64,000 bases of DNA from Oceanobacillus manasiensis (GCF_000724085.1 NZ_CCDL010000001.1:310001-374000), one strand, 5' to 3'; numbered from the stretch's first letter, positions 51,300 to 61,136 are shown. Numbers and translations: made by a program. The notes: generated by a model not told the origin, from the sequence alone.

Positions 51300-51422
51300 A
51301 AAAAAAATGCTCCTCCTTATAATTTTTAAAAAAACGAGCGTCAAACTAATCTCGTTTCTTAATGTGCTTCATAGCAGCACAATTGCTTTGTATTATATTA
51401 TAGCGAAGCGGTTGAAAGTGTG

Positions 51423-51803
51423 TCAATAAGAAGGAGATTTCTCTGGAATCTTAAAAATAAGCTCTCCATCTTTAGAGAAAAAATAGTTCGTACGAGCTAT
51501 CTCTAGCACATAGTCCTCATCCTTAAGCAAGGAGATTTCTTCTTTCAGATCCTCTTCTTTATTTTTTAATACCGAGAGTTCCTTTTCCATTTGCTCATAT
51601 TGTTCCACCTTTTCTGCATGAACAGTACGTTGCTTCACATGATATGCAGCAATGCCTCCTATTGCAATGGCGACAACAATAGAGAATAATACCAGTCTAC
51701 GAACCAACCGTTGCTTCTTTCTCTTCTGTCTTTGTATGTATACATCATATTGCTGCGTGTAATTTGAATTTAATTTTGCTACCGTTTCTTTATTAGAAGA
51801 CAA
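51423..51803 (-). CDS. divIC: Septum formation initiator DivIC
   Basis: 126-residue bitopic division protein: basic cytoplasmic N-terminus, one membrane helix (about 36-55), a leucine-zipper-like coiled coil (about 65-95) and a conserved external end (YVLEIARTNYFFSKDGELIFKIP). Works with FtsL and DivIB in septal wall synthesis. Ends the yabP-yabQ-divIC run. Confidence 0.95.
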   Translation of the reverse strand: MSSNKETVAKLNSNYTQQYDVYIQRQKRKKQRLVRRLVLFSIVVAIAIGGIAAYHVKQRTVHAEKVEQYEQMEKELSVLKNKEEDLKEEISLLKDEDYVLEIARTNYFFSKDGELIFKIPEKSPSY

Positions 51804-51808
51804 AGCTT

Positions 51809-52402
51809 CTACCTCCTTTTCAGGCGCTTCATTAGCTTTATACCTATATTCTTCATTTTACTATAAAATCCTGCAATTTTGCGAAAAAAATTTTTAAAGC
51901 CATCAGGAAGAAGCCGATAAATAAACCGGAATATCCAGCCAAATGGTGTAATGATTATAGTTAATAGAAATAAGAGGACTGTCACCAATAGTTTCAGAAA
52001 ATGGAAAAAGACCGTCCAGATAAGATCGAATATCCATTTGATCGGGGTGATAAATAATGCTTTTACACACCTTTCCAGAAAGCGATATACCGCTGTTAGA
52101 ATACGAATAATGTGCTCAAGTAACTTTTTATACGACTCCGCAGCCAGTGCTTGATAGGCCGCAAACCCAAGCAAGCATGCAACAAAAACATAGAAACGCA
52201 GCTCTCCACCATTAACCTGAAACAAAACGTAAAACACAATGAGTGTCTGGGTTAGCCAGAAACTAACTTCCATTGTATAGGTCAGGACGACCTTCTTCTT
52301 CCAATATGGTGTAAAGCGACGAAAGGTGTCCTGTACTATACCCAAATAGAAACCACTTGAAACCATTGCAAGCATTGTCAAAAACTGCGTGCTAAGCGTC
52401 AT
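51809..52402 (-). CDS. yabQ: Spore cortex biosynthesis protein YabQ
   Basis: 197-residue membrane protein; five to six hydrophobic helices, the first at about 4-22 (LTMLAMVSSGFYLGIVQDTF), and a basic C-terminus. YabQ is needed for cortex formation in B. subtilis. It overlaps yabP by 4 bp and divIC follows in 5 bp, so they form one operon. Confidence 0.93.
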   Translation of the reverse strand: MTLSTQFLTMLAMVSSGFYLGIVQDTFRRFTPYWKKKVVLTYTMEVSFWLTQTLIVFYVLFQVNGGELRFYVFVACLLGFAAYQALAAESYKKLLEHIIRILTAVYRFLERCVKALFITPIKWIFDLIWTVFFHFLKLLVTVLLFLLTIIITPFGWIFRFIYRLLPDGFKNFFRKIAGFYSKMKNIGIKLMKRLKRR

Positions 52403-52701
52403 CTGAATAGCTTGCTAAAGAATCCTTTAGCTTTCTCCTGCTGTTGCTCATCGACGTAGGAAAGCTCATAAATTTTCCCTTTTATGGTGATTAAGCCTTC
52501 CCCCACATCAAGATTTTTCAATTGAAGGTTCTGTCCACGAACAATTAAGTAACCCATGACTGTTTCTAATAGAAATTCCTCATTATCAAAACTATCCACT
52601 TCTTTGACGCCACTGATTTCAAGATTCTTCCGATTATTAATTTTCACCGCATGATCTGCTTGTACACGCGTGGTAGTTTCTTTATTTTCATAATAGTTCA
52701 T
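52399..52701 (-). CDS. yabP: Sporulation protein YabP
   Basis: 100 residues of the YabP/YqfC beta-rich family (NRKNLEISGVKEVDSFDNEEFLLET; LEGEGLITIKG-like segment). Needed, with SpoIIP/Q-stage proteins, for spore development. Its AAGGAGGG ribosome site pairs with an upstream CCCTCCT, which could limit translation. Confidence 0.93.
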   Translation of the reverse strand: MNYYENKETTTRVQADHAVKINNRKNLEISGVKEVDSFDNEEFLLETVMGYLIVRGQNLQLKNLDVGEGLITIKGKIYELSYVDEQQQEKAKGFFSKLFR

Positions 52702-52708
52702 TGTAAAA

Positions 52709-52742
52709 CCCTCCTTATCATTATTACTTTATGACAGGAGGG
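52709..52742 (-). promoter_or_regulatory. hairpin able to mask the yabP ribosome site
   Basis: CCCTCCT (transcript 5' arm, 52742-52736) is the exact complement of AGGAGGG (52715-52709), the Shine-Dalgarno of yabP, with a 20-base AT-rich loop that also contains CATAAAGT, a possible sigma-E -10. Confidence 0.45.
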
Positions 52743-52754
52743 ACAAGGTTAGAA

Positions 52755-53015
52755 CTATGCGTTCACTTTCTCTTCTTTAATTACACTGTACAACGTCTCA
52801 GCTTCATTTTTTCTTACCGTTTCTTTTAATTCATTAACCTTTACGGTTACAAGTTTTTGTCCAAATCTAATGACAAGTTCATCGCCCTTTGATAGGGTGG
52901 AAGATGCTTTTGCTGTTACACCATTTATTGTTATACGCCCTTGATCAGCAACTTCCTTTGCCAATGTCCTTCGCTTTATCAATCGGGAAACTTTTAGAAA
53001 TTTATCTAGTCTCAA
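52755..53015 (-). CDS. rqcP: S4-domain ribosome-associated quality control protein RqcP (YabO)
   Basis: 86 residues from a TTG six bases after GAGGG, the same length as B. subtilis YabO; the longer frame to 53048 lies in the mazG end. An S4 RNA-binding fold: RLDKFLKVSRLIKRRTLAKEV, GRITINGVTAK, GDELVIRFG. Acts on stalled 50S subunits in C-terminal alanine tailing. It begins 2 bp after mazG. Confidence 0.93.
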   Translation of the reverse strand: MRLDKFLKVSRLIKRRTLAKEVADQGRITINGVTAKASSTLSKGDELVIRFGQKLVTVKVNELKETVRKNEAETLYSVIKEEKVNA

Positions 53016-53017
53016 TT

Positions 53018-54466
53018 TTATCCCTCTCTTTCCTTTGCTTTGTCCCATAATTCATCCATTTCTTTCAGTGTTGCTTTTTGAATATCCTTTTGTTGTTTGC
53101 CAAGTTGTTCTTCTATAAAGGAAAATCTGCTAGTAAACTTTTGGTTCGTGCGATTTAAGGCTACTTCTGGGTTTATTTTATAATACCTTGACAGGTTTGC
53201 AATGACAAATAGAATATCTCCAAATTCCTTTTCTACTTCTTCTTTATTATTAAGGGAAATTGCTTTTTTTACCTCATCTAACTCTTCCATCAGCTTTGCC
53301 CAGATGTCTTTTGCTTCATCCCAGTCAAAGCCCGTTTTTGCAGCCTTTTTCTGTAGCTTTACGGCTTTTGCTAGAGATGGTAGATTCTTTGGAACGCCAT
53401 CTAGAACGGAAGTGCGATCTCCTGGTTTCTCTTCCTTTTTAAGTTCATCCCAGTTTTTATAGACCTCTTCTACAGACTCAACTTGTCGGTCAGCAAAAAC
53501 GTGCGGATGTCGGTGTATCATCTTATCCGTTACAGCGCGGATGACATCATCTACCGTAAAATATCCGTCATCTTCGCCAATCTGACTATGCAGCATCACC
53601 TGGAGGAGAATGTCTCCAAGTTCTTCGATGATGTTTTCATCATCCTGGTTATCGATGGCGTCAATTAGCTCATAAACTTCTTCTATGGCATATTCTCTTA
53701 AGCTTTCATGGGTTTGCTTTCGATCCCAAGGACAGCCTTCTGGGCTCCTTAATATAGAAATAACTTCACGAAGTCTAGTAAAGGTATGATTTAATAATGC
53801 TTCTGAAACAGGCGGCACATATACACTTGTTAGGTTACTGATTTCCATTGTGTGATCGAGCTCTTCCAACCGAACCTGCCGAATTTGTTCTGCCTCACTT
53901 CCAGCGGCCTCCACGATGGTAACCAAATAGTCTGCAGGTAAATCCTCTAACAGACTCAGCTTTACCTCTGAAGCAACCATTCGATCATAAACTTGACAGA
54001 AAATTAAATGCTGTCGGTAGTTTAAATCACTTCTTAAAAAAGACGTACCATCAACGAATTGAAACCCTTCTATCGGGTCAATCTGGAGTGCTGTAAATAG
54101 ATCGTCAAGATAGCTCTGTCCCCCTAATACGCTTACCTCAACATCCTTTTGCTCTAGTAGAAGCTGAACGGTCTTTTCTGCCAACATTGGATGCCCTGGA
54201 ACCGTATAAAGAACTGACCTATGCTGTGCCTGCTCAAGTAAGCGATCAACGATATTTTGGTAAACCTCATGAAACCCATCCTCTGCTTCGTATAGAGAAT
54301 CAAAGGATTCAAAGTTTACACCCTCTTCTTTTAGTGAGCGTATAACAGGGTGGTCCATTGTCCTAGTATAAATAGCTTGTTTTTCTTCAAGTAATTTTTT
54401 ATAGAGCCCAAGCTGGAGCTGTTCAATATCTCCTGCACCAAGACCAATAATCTCAATTCGATTCAT
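53018..54466 (-). CDS. mazG: YabN-type tetrapyrrole methylase/MazG nucleotide pyrophosphohydrolase fusion
   Basis: 482 residues in two domains: N-terminal TP-methylase-like (about 1-210, MNRIEIIGLGAGDIEQL) and tandem MazG modules (about 225-475; CPWDRKQTHESLREYAIEEVYELIDAI and a second EELDEVKKAI). MazG modules hydrolyse nucleoside triphosphates. Overlaps the flippase gene by 14 bp, so coupled. Confidence 0.95.
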   Translation of the reverse strand: MNRIEIIGLGAGDIEQLQLGLYKKLLEEKQAIYTRTMDHPVIRSLKEEGVNFESFDSLYEAEDGFHEVYQNIVDRLLEQAQHRSVLYTVPGHPMLAEKTVQLLLEQKDVEVSVLGGQSYLDDLFTALQIDPIEGFQFVDGTSFLRSDLNYRQHLIFCQVYDRMVASEVKLSLLEDLPADYLVTIVEAAGSEAEQIRQVRLEELDHTMEISNLTSVYVPPVSEALLNHTFTRLREVISILRSPEGCPWDRKQTHESLREYAIEEVYELIDAIDNQDDENIIEELGDILLQVMLHSQIGEDDGYFTVDDVIRAVTDKMIHRHPHVFADRQVESVEEVYKNWDELKKEEKPGDRTSVLDGVPKNLPSLAKAVKLQKKAAKTGFDWDEAKDIWAKLMEELDEVKKAISLNNKEEVEKEFGDILFVIANLSRYYKINPEVALNRTNQKFTSRFSFIEEQLGKQQKDIQKATLKEMDELWDKAKEREG

Positions 54467-56057
54467 TATCTAACCTTCCTTTATAAAAACGTAATATATA
54501 AGAGGAGAATGGAAGCATACTTACTTCATTTCTGCTAAATGCCCGAAAGCGTAGCAAGCAAAACAAGTATACTCCTCCCCCTGTTAATGCGATGAACACT
54601 ACATAAAGTAATAAAAGAAACCGGCTTGGTTGGACATAATCCGCTAACCATGCATGCATTATGAGCACATAAAGCACCATTACACCAATTGCCATTCCCA
54701 GTGCCCGTACATTTACTACCTTCATGAATTTTAATTTTGGAAGCTTGCGCTGTAATTCATAAAAGGTGACAGCACACAATAGAAGCAAGCTCAAAACGGT
54801 GGCTACTGCACTTCCCGTAATTCCGAAAATAGGGACGAGAAGCTGGTTGGCAATCCACTTGATGAAAAAAGCACCAAGGATAAAGCTGGCTGTTCTTTTC
54901 ACATGTCCAAGCCCCTGCAGAATAGAGGCAGCCGTGATCGATATTGAGCAGAGCAAGATCGAGACGACTAGCAACCTTAGATTACCCGTACCTAAGTCAT
55001 TTTGGAATAATAGTATATTAGCTTCCCTAAAAATGAGAATTAAGCCAATGGTCGCTCCAAATGCCAAGTAAATACTAAAAAGAAGCCCTCCCCTTATGTA
55101 TTGGTAAAATAAAGCCGGCTGCTGCTTGAGCCGATCCTGTGAAATATTTGGAAGGAGAGCTAGTGCAAAAGATGATCCGAGAACTGTTCCTAATTGAATT
55201 AAGGGTTGCCCCCGGTCAAATACCCCCTTTGCTTCCATTGCCTCCTGCTTAGCAAGCCCTGACTCGATTAACCCCGGAAGCAATGTAAAGGTATCTGCGA
55301 ACTGGATTACGAGTAACACCATGTGATTTAAAGCAGCAACAGCTCCAAACAGCAACATTGTACGCACATAATAGTTCCATGGAATTTCTGTTGATTCTTC
55401 AACCAAAATGTTCGGCCTGTCTCTCAAAAAAAACACAATTAACACAATAGTACCTGCTACCGCTCCGATAATAGAGGCGATTGCCGCAGTATGTCCTACC
55501 TGGTAAATAACGAGCTGATTTGAGCTAATCACAATTGCGGCTGTGATTAGCAAGGATACACGTATGATTTGCTCTGACACTTGTGAAATAGCGGTTGGTG
55601 CCATCTTTTGTTCCCCTTGAAAGCTACCTCGCAATAATGCTAGAAATGGCACAAATAAAAAAACAATCGCGGTTATACGGTATGTACTGGTAAGCTCCGG
55701 GTCCCCAATCCACCTAGCCAAATTTGGGGCATTGATAAATAGAAATAGGAACATGGCTCCATTTAGAATGAACAGTATAAGGAGCAACGGGAAATAGAAG
55801 TTTCGTATTGTCTGCCCGCCTGCCTTAGAGCCAATTTCTGACCGTATCTTTGAGATAGCTGCTGGAAATCCATACAACGATAACACCATAATAATACCAA
55901 GTATCGGATAAATCTGTTGATACACGTAGTATCCTATATCTCCCGTAAGATTTTGCAATGGAATGCGGTACCCTGCACTTAACAACTTGCTGAGAATACC
56001 AGCTGCCGTTAACAAAAGAGCACCTTTTAAAAGCTGATTTGTTTCGTTCTTACTCAT
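54453..56057 (-). CDS. yabM: SpoVB/YabM-type polysaccharide flippase (MOP superfamily)
   Basis: 534 residues with 14 predicted membrane helices; N-terminus MSKNETNQLLKGALLLTAAGILSKLLSAGYRIPLQNLTGD is typical of the MVF/RfbX group. Probably moves lipid-linked precursors across the membrane. Position between spoVT and mazG identifies YabM, whose precise substrate is not settled. Confidence 0.93.
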   Translation of the reverse strand: MSKNETNQLLKGALLLTAAGILSKLLSAGYRIPLQNLTGDIGYYVYQQIYPILGIIMVLSLYGFPAAISKIRSEIGSKAGGQTIRNFYFPLLLILFILNGAMFLFLFINAPNLARWIGDPELTSTYRITAIVFLFVPFLALLRGSFQGEQKMAPTAISQVSEQIIRVSLLITAAIVISSNQLVIYQVGHTAAIASIIGAVAGTIVLIVFFLRDRPNILVEESTEIPWNYYVRTMLLFGAVAALNHMVLLVIQFADTFTLLPGLIESGLAKQEAMEAKGVFDRGQPLIQLGTVLGSSFALALLPNISQDRLKQQPALFYQYIRGGLLFSIYLAFGATIGLILIFREANILLFQNDLGTGNLRLLVVSILLCSISITAASILQGLGHVKRTASFILGAFFIKWIANQLLVPIFGITGSAVATVLSLLLLCAVTFYELQRKLPKLKFMKVVNVRALGMAIGVMVLYVLIMHAWLADYVQPSRFLLLLYVVFIALTGGGVYLFCLLRFRAFSRNEVSMLPFSSYILRFYKGRLDNESN

Positions 56058-56174
56058 GACTAACGCCCTTTGTATCCGTTAAATTTGTCTCTATTATAGC
56101 ACACCTGCTAGGCTCTTATTATTGTATCCCTCTTGGATTCTCCCACCAAGCTTAACATTTAACCATTCCAAATA

Positions 56175-56221
56175 AAAAGCACCCTATAGGGCGGACAATT
56201 TAACTGTCCACACTATAGGGT
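56175..56221 (-). terminator. terminator of spoVT
   Basis: CCCTATAG and CTATAGGG outer arms with GGACA/TGTCC inner arms; GCTTTTTATTT follows on the minus strand. Confidence 0.8.
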
Positions 56222-56270
56222 CTTGTCCGATTTTGCCGTAGGTATCTGTAACCAATTCATCAGCTCTTTA

Positions 56271-56804
56271 TTACTCCATCTGTCTAGCCAGGAAACTCGC
56301 AGCCGTTTCAATCGATTTCTGTTCTACTTTACTCAACTTTTCTTCTTTGGAAAAGACCATCACACATCCTATAGGATCCCCGTTTGCAATAATAGGGCTA
56401 ATACAATAAGAGTGGAGTTCTAGTTCATTTCCATCAATAACTTCCATGTTTCCTTTTTCTGTTTCAAATACCGGTGAGCGATTTTCAATAATTTTTGTAA
56501 TATCAGGGCTAATGTTTTTGTTAAGGTAATCCTTTTTTGATTCCCCAGCTACGGCGATCACTTCATCTCTGTCACAGATTATCACAGGTGATTGAAGAGA
56601 ATCAAACAGTGCTTCCGCATATTCTTTCGCAAAATGCCCAAGTTCATTAATGGGCGAATATTTCTTTAAAATAACTTCGCCTTCACGATCCACAAAGATT
56701 TCAAGTGGGTCGCCTTCCCGTATTCTTAGTGTTCTTCTGATTTCTTTAGGAATAACTACTCTTCCAAGATCATCAATACGACGAACAATTCCTGTTGCTT
56801 TCAT
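56271..56804 (-). CDS. spoVT: Stage V sporulation protein T
   Basis: Forespore transcription factor of 177 residues. AbrB-type swapped-hairpin DNA-binding domain at 1-50 (MKATGIVRRIDDLGRVVIPKE) and a GAF-like C-terminal domain (about 60-177). Tunes sigma-G genes. A sigma-G-type promoter precedes it, consistent with known forespore expression. Confidence 0.97.
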   Translation of the reverse strand: MKATGIVRRIDDLGRVVIPKEIRRTLRIREGDPLEIFVDREGEVILKKYSPINELGHFAKEYAEALFDSLQSPVIICDRDEVIAVAGESKKDYLNKNISPDITKIIENRSPVFETEKGNMEVIDGNELELHSYCISPIIANGDPIGCVMVFSKEEKLSKVEQKSIETAASFLARQME

Positions 56805-56895
56805 TCTTAGTAGCCTCTCTTTCCTGTGTGAAAATTGGTGTATTAATACTTTTTTTGTAGCCTTTTCACGGTGTCTTCATCACCAACTGTGAACT

Positions 56896-56925
56896 TAGTA
56901 TGAATCAACTTAGGAAGACTATACA
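56896..56925 (-). promoter_or_regulatory. sigma-G-type promoter of spoVT
   Basis: TGTATA (56920-56925), 17 bp and CATACTA (56896-56902) on the minus strand fit the forespore sigma-G/F consensus, about 92 bp before the start. Confidence 0.65.
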
Positions 56926-57077
56926 TGATGAGCCAATTTTTCACATCTACAGGAAAAAAGTGTAGGAAATACTTCGTGTTTGTTTAGAATTGTTTTTACT
57001 TATTACGCTATACCCATATACAAAATGCTTATGATGTAGGGTATGAGAGATTATACTAGCACCGTTATGGTAGATGC

Positions 57078-60000
57078 CTACTCCCTATCGAGCTTATTTA
57101 ATTCTTGAATAAATTTTGCGACAGTATCATAGCGCTGATGCTTTGTATCTTGTGTGCTTTTAAAAACGATTTTGAGTTTATTACTTTCTGTTCCTAGCTG
57201 TACATTTCTACCATAATTATTAGCAAGCTCAAATAATTTAGCACCATCAATCTGCTGACTACGGTTCTCTTCTACAAGTAATTCAATTTTTGCGTTCTTT
57301 TCGCTAATGGATTCGACTCTTTCCCGCTTCGCACTCATTTTGAGTTTAGTAACAGTAAATAAATTTTCTACCTCGACTGGGTAATCGCCAAATCGATCCA
57401 TCAACTCATCCCTTAATTCGGTAATATCCTCTGATTCTTGAATAGCTTGGAATTGCTTATAAATATCAATTTTTTGCTTCTCATCCCGAATATACGTTTC
57501 AGGGATGTACGCATCAAGATTTAAGGCAAGCTCTGGCTCAAATGGCTTGATATCCTCAAGCTCTTTGCCAGCTTTTCTTGCATCAATTGCATCTTTCAAC
57601 ATTTGGGAGTACATATCGAACCCGACTGAATCGATGAACCCATGCTGCTGAGAACCAAGCAAATTACCAGCCCCACGAATTGATAAGTCACGCATAGCAA
57701 TTTTAAAACCAGAACCAAGCTCGGTAAACTCCTTAATTGCCTGAAGACGTTTTTCTGCTACCTCTGTTAGCACCTTGTCTTTTTTGTAAGTGAAGTAAGC
57801 ATATGCAACACGATTAGAACGTCCAACGCGGCCACGTAATTGATAAAGTTGACTCAACCCCATACGGTCAGCATCATTTACAATTAAGGTGTTTACATTT
57901 GGAATGTCTACACCTGTTTCAATAATAGTCGTACTAACTAATACATCATATTCTCCTTCCAAAAAGGCAAAAATAACATTTTCCAGCTCTGATTCATTCA
58001 TTTGCCCATGAGCAACAGCAATACGTGCATCTCCCACAAGGGTTCCTAAATCTCTTGCTACCTTATCAATATTTTCCACACGATTGTACAGGAAGAATAC
58101 CTGGCCACCTCTAGCCATTTCTCTTTCAATAGCTTCCCTCATGAAAATAGGATTGTATTCCATAACATAGGTCTGGATTGGAAAGCGATTCTCTGGTGGT
58201 GTCTCAATAACAGAGAGATCTCTCACACCAAGCATAGACATATGAAGCGTACGTGGAATCGGGGTAGCCGTAAGGGTCAATACATCTACATTTGTTTTTA
58301 ACTGTTTTATTTTTTCTTTATGCTTTACGCCGAAACGCTGCTCTTCATCGACGATAAGTAAACCAAGGTCACGGTACTCCAAGTCTTTAGAGAGGATACG
58401 ATGTGTTCCAATGACAACATCTACCGTTCCCTTTTTTAAACCATTGGTTGTTTCGGTCTGTTGTTTTCTTGTCCGGAACCTGCTCATTAGTCCAATGTTA
58501 ATCGCGTGATCCTGGAATCTTTCCCTTATTGTTTCATAATGCTGTTGTGCCAGAATAGTTGTGGGGACAAGAATAGCTACTTGTTTCCCGTCAGCAACAG
58601 CCTTGAATGCAGCACGAATTGCCACCTCTGTTTTTCCATAGCCAACATCCCCACATAGCAAGCGGTCCATTGGTCTTTCTCGTTCCATATCACTTTTAAT
58701 CTCTTCAATACATCTTAGTTGATCCTCTGTTTCCTGGTAAGGGAAGGATGCTTCAAACCCACGTTGCATCTCCGTATCTTCTGAAAAAGCGTAGCCCTTT
58801 TTTGCCTCCCGCTCGGCATATAGCTTAATTAAATCATCAGCAATATCCTCAACAGAAGATTGCACTTTGCGTTTAACTTTCGTCCACTCACTACCGCCCA
58901 GTTTATATAGTTTAGGTTCTTTACCTTCTGATCCGACAAATTTCTGAACCTGGTCAATCTGATCTATTGGCACAAACAACTTGTCATCACCAGAATATTT
59001 AATGAGCATATAATCCTTGTGCATGTCTTTTAACTCAAGTGTTTCAATGCCAAGATAGCGACCAATACCGTGATTGGCATGCACTACATAATCGCCAACC
59101 TTTAAGTCTTGGTAGTTTTTGATCCGTTCTGCGTTGGATATCTTCTGTTGTTTTCTTTTCCGTTTGGTCTGTTTTTTGAACAGTTCCTTTTCCGTGATCA
59201 AGACAAGCTTATGCATTGGCAGTTCAATACCACCATTCATATTTCCTACTGTAATGACAGGCTTTTCAGCAGGAAGCTCAGGGTTCTGCTTTACAGACGC
59301 CTCAATGTCATAATCGGCGAAAATCGAATGAATTTTTTCTGCTCGTGTTTCGTTTGGTGCAAGAATGACAACAGAGAAATCACCCTTCTCCCAACGAATC
59401 AACTCATTCTTGAATAAATGCATTTGGCCGTGAAATTCTTGCATCGCTCGTGATGACAGATTGATAATATTTTGCGGTTGCGTATTCGGTATATGCCGCA
59501 GGAAAACAGACATATAGAGACGCTGATGCCTTAGATGTTCCCAAACCTGGTTCCAATCAAAAGAGAATGTACTGTTTTTCACCATTCGGTTTGATTCCAG
59601 GAGACTGCTATACCATTCCCCTTCTTCCGTATCAAGGTTTATTGCTGTTTCCTGAATTCGGCTCATCTCATCCATTATGATGAGACCATTATCAGGTAAG
59701 TAATCTAACAAACTAGCAGGTTCCTGATATAAAAATCCAATATATTTGTACATTTCTTGAAAACGTTCCAGATTTTTAAGTCGATCAATATCATGGGAAA
59801 CCGCTTCATTTAACATTTCCTTTGCTTCAGAAGACTTAAGGTTCTTCATGCTGACAGCCAAGGCTTCTTCGAGGCGCTCACCACCTGATAGAATATCCTC
59901 TTGAGTGAGCAATAACTCTGTTGCTGGGCCAACCGTAACGTTCTCCAATGTATCCAACGATCGCTGGGTCCCTGCATCAAAATATCGAATGGAGTCAATC

Positions 60001-60599
60001 TCCTCATCAAACAACTCAATTCGAATCGGATGTTCTTCTGTTATCGGATATACATCAATAATACCGCCACGTCTACTAAACTCTCCAGGCGAAGCAACCA
60101 TAGAAGCATGCTCGTAGCCCATATCAATTAACGAAGACAAATAATTGTCAATTTGTATCTCTTCACCAAGCTTAAAAACAAGCTGATATTTCTCCCAATA
60201 GTTTGTAGGTGGAAGTAACCGCTTCAACGCAGCAACCGGAGCAATTAAGACACCGGTTTCCTTCTTCGCCCATGAAGTTAAGGACTCAATTCGTTGACTT
60301 CTTAATTCAGGACTGGCAATCGCTATCTCAGAGGCTATTAACTCATTAACAGGGTAAAGATGTACGGTATCCTCTTCCATTATTTCAGATAAATCATCAT
60401 ATAATTGCTGTGCCTGAACAAGCTGGTGTGTCACTAATAAAACAGGCCTTTTTGTCGATTCGTTTAAAATAGACACAAGAATACTTCGTGCAGAGCCGGA
60501 GAGCCCGGCCACGAGTTGTTCTTTCATGCCGCTCTCTATCCCACTAATAATTGATTGTATATCCTCTTTAGACTTTAAATACTTATTAATACCTTTCAT
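57078..60599 (-). CDS. mfd: Transcription-repair coupling factor
   Basis: Removes stalled RNA polymerase at DNA lesions and recruits UvrA. 1173 residues: UvrB-like N-terminal part, CarD-like RNA polymerase-interacting domain (about 490-580: GDYVVHANHGIGRYLGIETL), RecG-like helicase motor with LLCGDVGYGKTEVAIRAAF (Walker A) and DEEQRFGVKHKEKI (Walker B), and the C-terminal TRCF domain. GGAGG precedes the ATG. Confidence 0.97.
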   Translation of the reverse strand: MKGINKYLKSKEDIQSIISGIESGMKEQLVAGLSGSARSILVSILNESTKRPVLLVTHQLVQAQQLYDDLSEIMEEDTVHLYPVNELIASEIAIASPELRSQRIESLTSWAKKETGVLIAPVAALKRLLPPTNYWEKYQLVFKLGEEIQIDNYLSSLIDMGYEHASMVASPGEFSRRGGIIDVYPITEEHPIRIELFDEEIDSIRYFDAGTQRSLDTLENVTVGPATELLLTQEDILSGGERLEEALAVSMKNLKSSEAKEMLNEAVSHDIDRLKNLERFQEMYKYIGFLYQEPASLLDYLPDNGLIIMDEMSRIQETAINLDTEEGEWYSSLLESNRMVKNSTFSFDWNQVWEHLRHQRLYMSVFLRHIPNTQPQNIINLSSRAMQEFHGQMHLFKNELIRWEKGDFSVVILAPNETRAEKIHSIFADYDIEASVKQNPELPAEKPVITVGNMNGGIELPMHKLVLITEKELFKKQTKRKRKQQKISNAERIKNYQDLKVGDYVVHANHGIGRYLGIETLELKDMHKDYMLIKYSGDDKLFVPIDQIDQVQKFVGSEGKEPKLYKLGGSEWTKVKRKVQSSVEDIADDLIKLYAEREAKKGYAFSEDTEMQRGFEASFPYQETEDQLRCIEEIKSDMERERPMDRLLCGDVGYGKTEVAIRAAFKAVADGKQVAILVPTTILAQQHYETIRERFQDHAINIGLMSRFRTRKQQTETTNGLKKGTVDVVIGTHRILSKDLEYRDLGLLIVDEEQRFGVKHKEKIKQLKTNVDVLTLTATPIPRTLHMSMLGVRDLSVIETPPENRFPIQTYVMEYNPIFMREAIEREMARGGQVFFLYNRVENIDKVARDLGTLVGDARIAVAHGQMNESELENVIFAFLEGEYDVLVSTTIIETGVDIPNVNTLIVNDADRMGLSQLYQLRGRVGRSNRVAYAYFTYKKDKVLTEVAEKRLQAIKEFTELGSGFKIAMRDLSIRGAGNLLGSQQHGFIDSVGFDMYSQMLKDAIDARKAGKELEDIKPFEPELALNLDAYIPETYIRDEKQKIDIYKQFQAIQESEDITELRDELMDRFGDYPVEVENLFTVTKLKMSAKRERVESISEKNAKIELLVEENRSQQIDGAKLFELANNYGRNVQLGTESNKLKIVFKSTQDTKHQRYDTVAKFIQELNKLDRE

Positions 60600-60739
60600 T
60601 CTTAAACCTCCGCCTGCAATACTATAAAAAACAGAGCCCCATACTAAGGAACACCGAGTAAAAATAACCCATTCTTAGGTTAACAACCGCAAGACCCGAT
60701 CCTCTAAGGCCACATAGCACTAAAACGAAATAACCTTAT

Positions 60740-60790
60740 TATATGGAACTTCAATAAGATGCCTAGTTTCTGGGTGCTCGGAGCTAATGA
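60740..60790 (+). repeat. dispersed structured repeat, copy B (partial)
   Basis: Contains GCCTAGTTTCTGGG and GGAGCTAATGA, matching the end of copy A at 23600-23635. No ORF. Confidence 0.5.
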
Positions 60791-60797
60791 ATAAGCG

Positions 60798-60827
60798 CAA
60801 AAATGCTTTGGCTTAAACACCAAAGCT
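60798..60827 (-). terminator. terminator of fin
   Basis: GCTTTGG and CCAAAGC arms with 8-base loop and ATTTTTGC tail on the minus strand, 11 bp after the fin stop. Confidence 0.78.
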
Positions 60828-60837
60828 TTATTGCTTT

Positions 60838-61068
60838 CTATTGAATAAAAAAATCTAGCTCATGATAATGAGGATGGTGACCTAATGTATCCTCACAGCT
60901 TTCACAAATAGAGATTATCTCCATGTCGCCATTAGCATTATATTTTATCATATCTTCTTTTTCCTTTGTGGTTAATTGATCAAAACCAAGCATCGTTGAC
61001 TCTACGACGTGTTGATCTAACCTTCCAATCTCTTTCGTACAATGTCTGCACTTATAAATAATAGGCAC
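60838..61068 (-). CDS. fin: Anti-sigma-F factor Fin
   Basis: Small zinc protein that displaces sigma-F so that sigma-G takes over in the forespore. The GTG at 61068, eight bases after GGAGG, gives 76 residues, the known length. Two CxxC pairs are seen: Cys7/Cys10 (CRHC) and Cys55/Cys58 (CESC); the tail HYHELDFFIQ is typical. A consensus sigma-F promoter lies just upstream. Confidence 0.95.
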   Translation of the reverse strand: MPIIYKCRHCTKEIGRLDQHVVESTMLGFDQLTTKEKEDMIKYNANGDMEIISICESCEDTLGHHPHYHELDFFIQ

Positions 61069-61106
61069 TAATAAAACCTCCTTGGAAACCAACAAGATGT
61101 CTTGTT

Positions 61107-61136
61107 TAGTTTTACCCCAAAGCCGTTTCCTTATAC
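61107..61136 (-). promoter_or_regulatory. sigma-F promoter of fin
   Basis: GTATA (61132-61136), 15 bp and GGTAAAACTA (61107-61116) agree with the sigma-F consensus GYATA-N15-GGNNANANTR at every fixed position. Confidence 0.88.
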
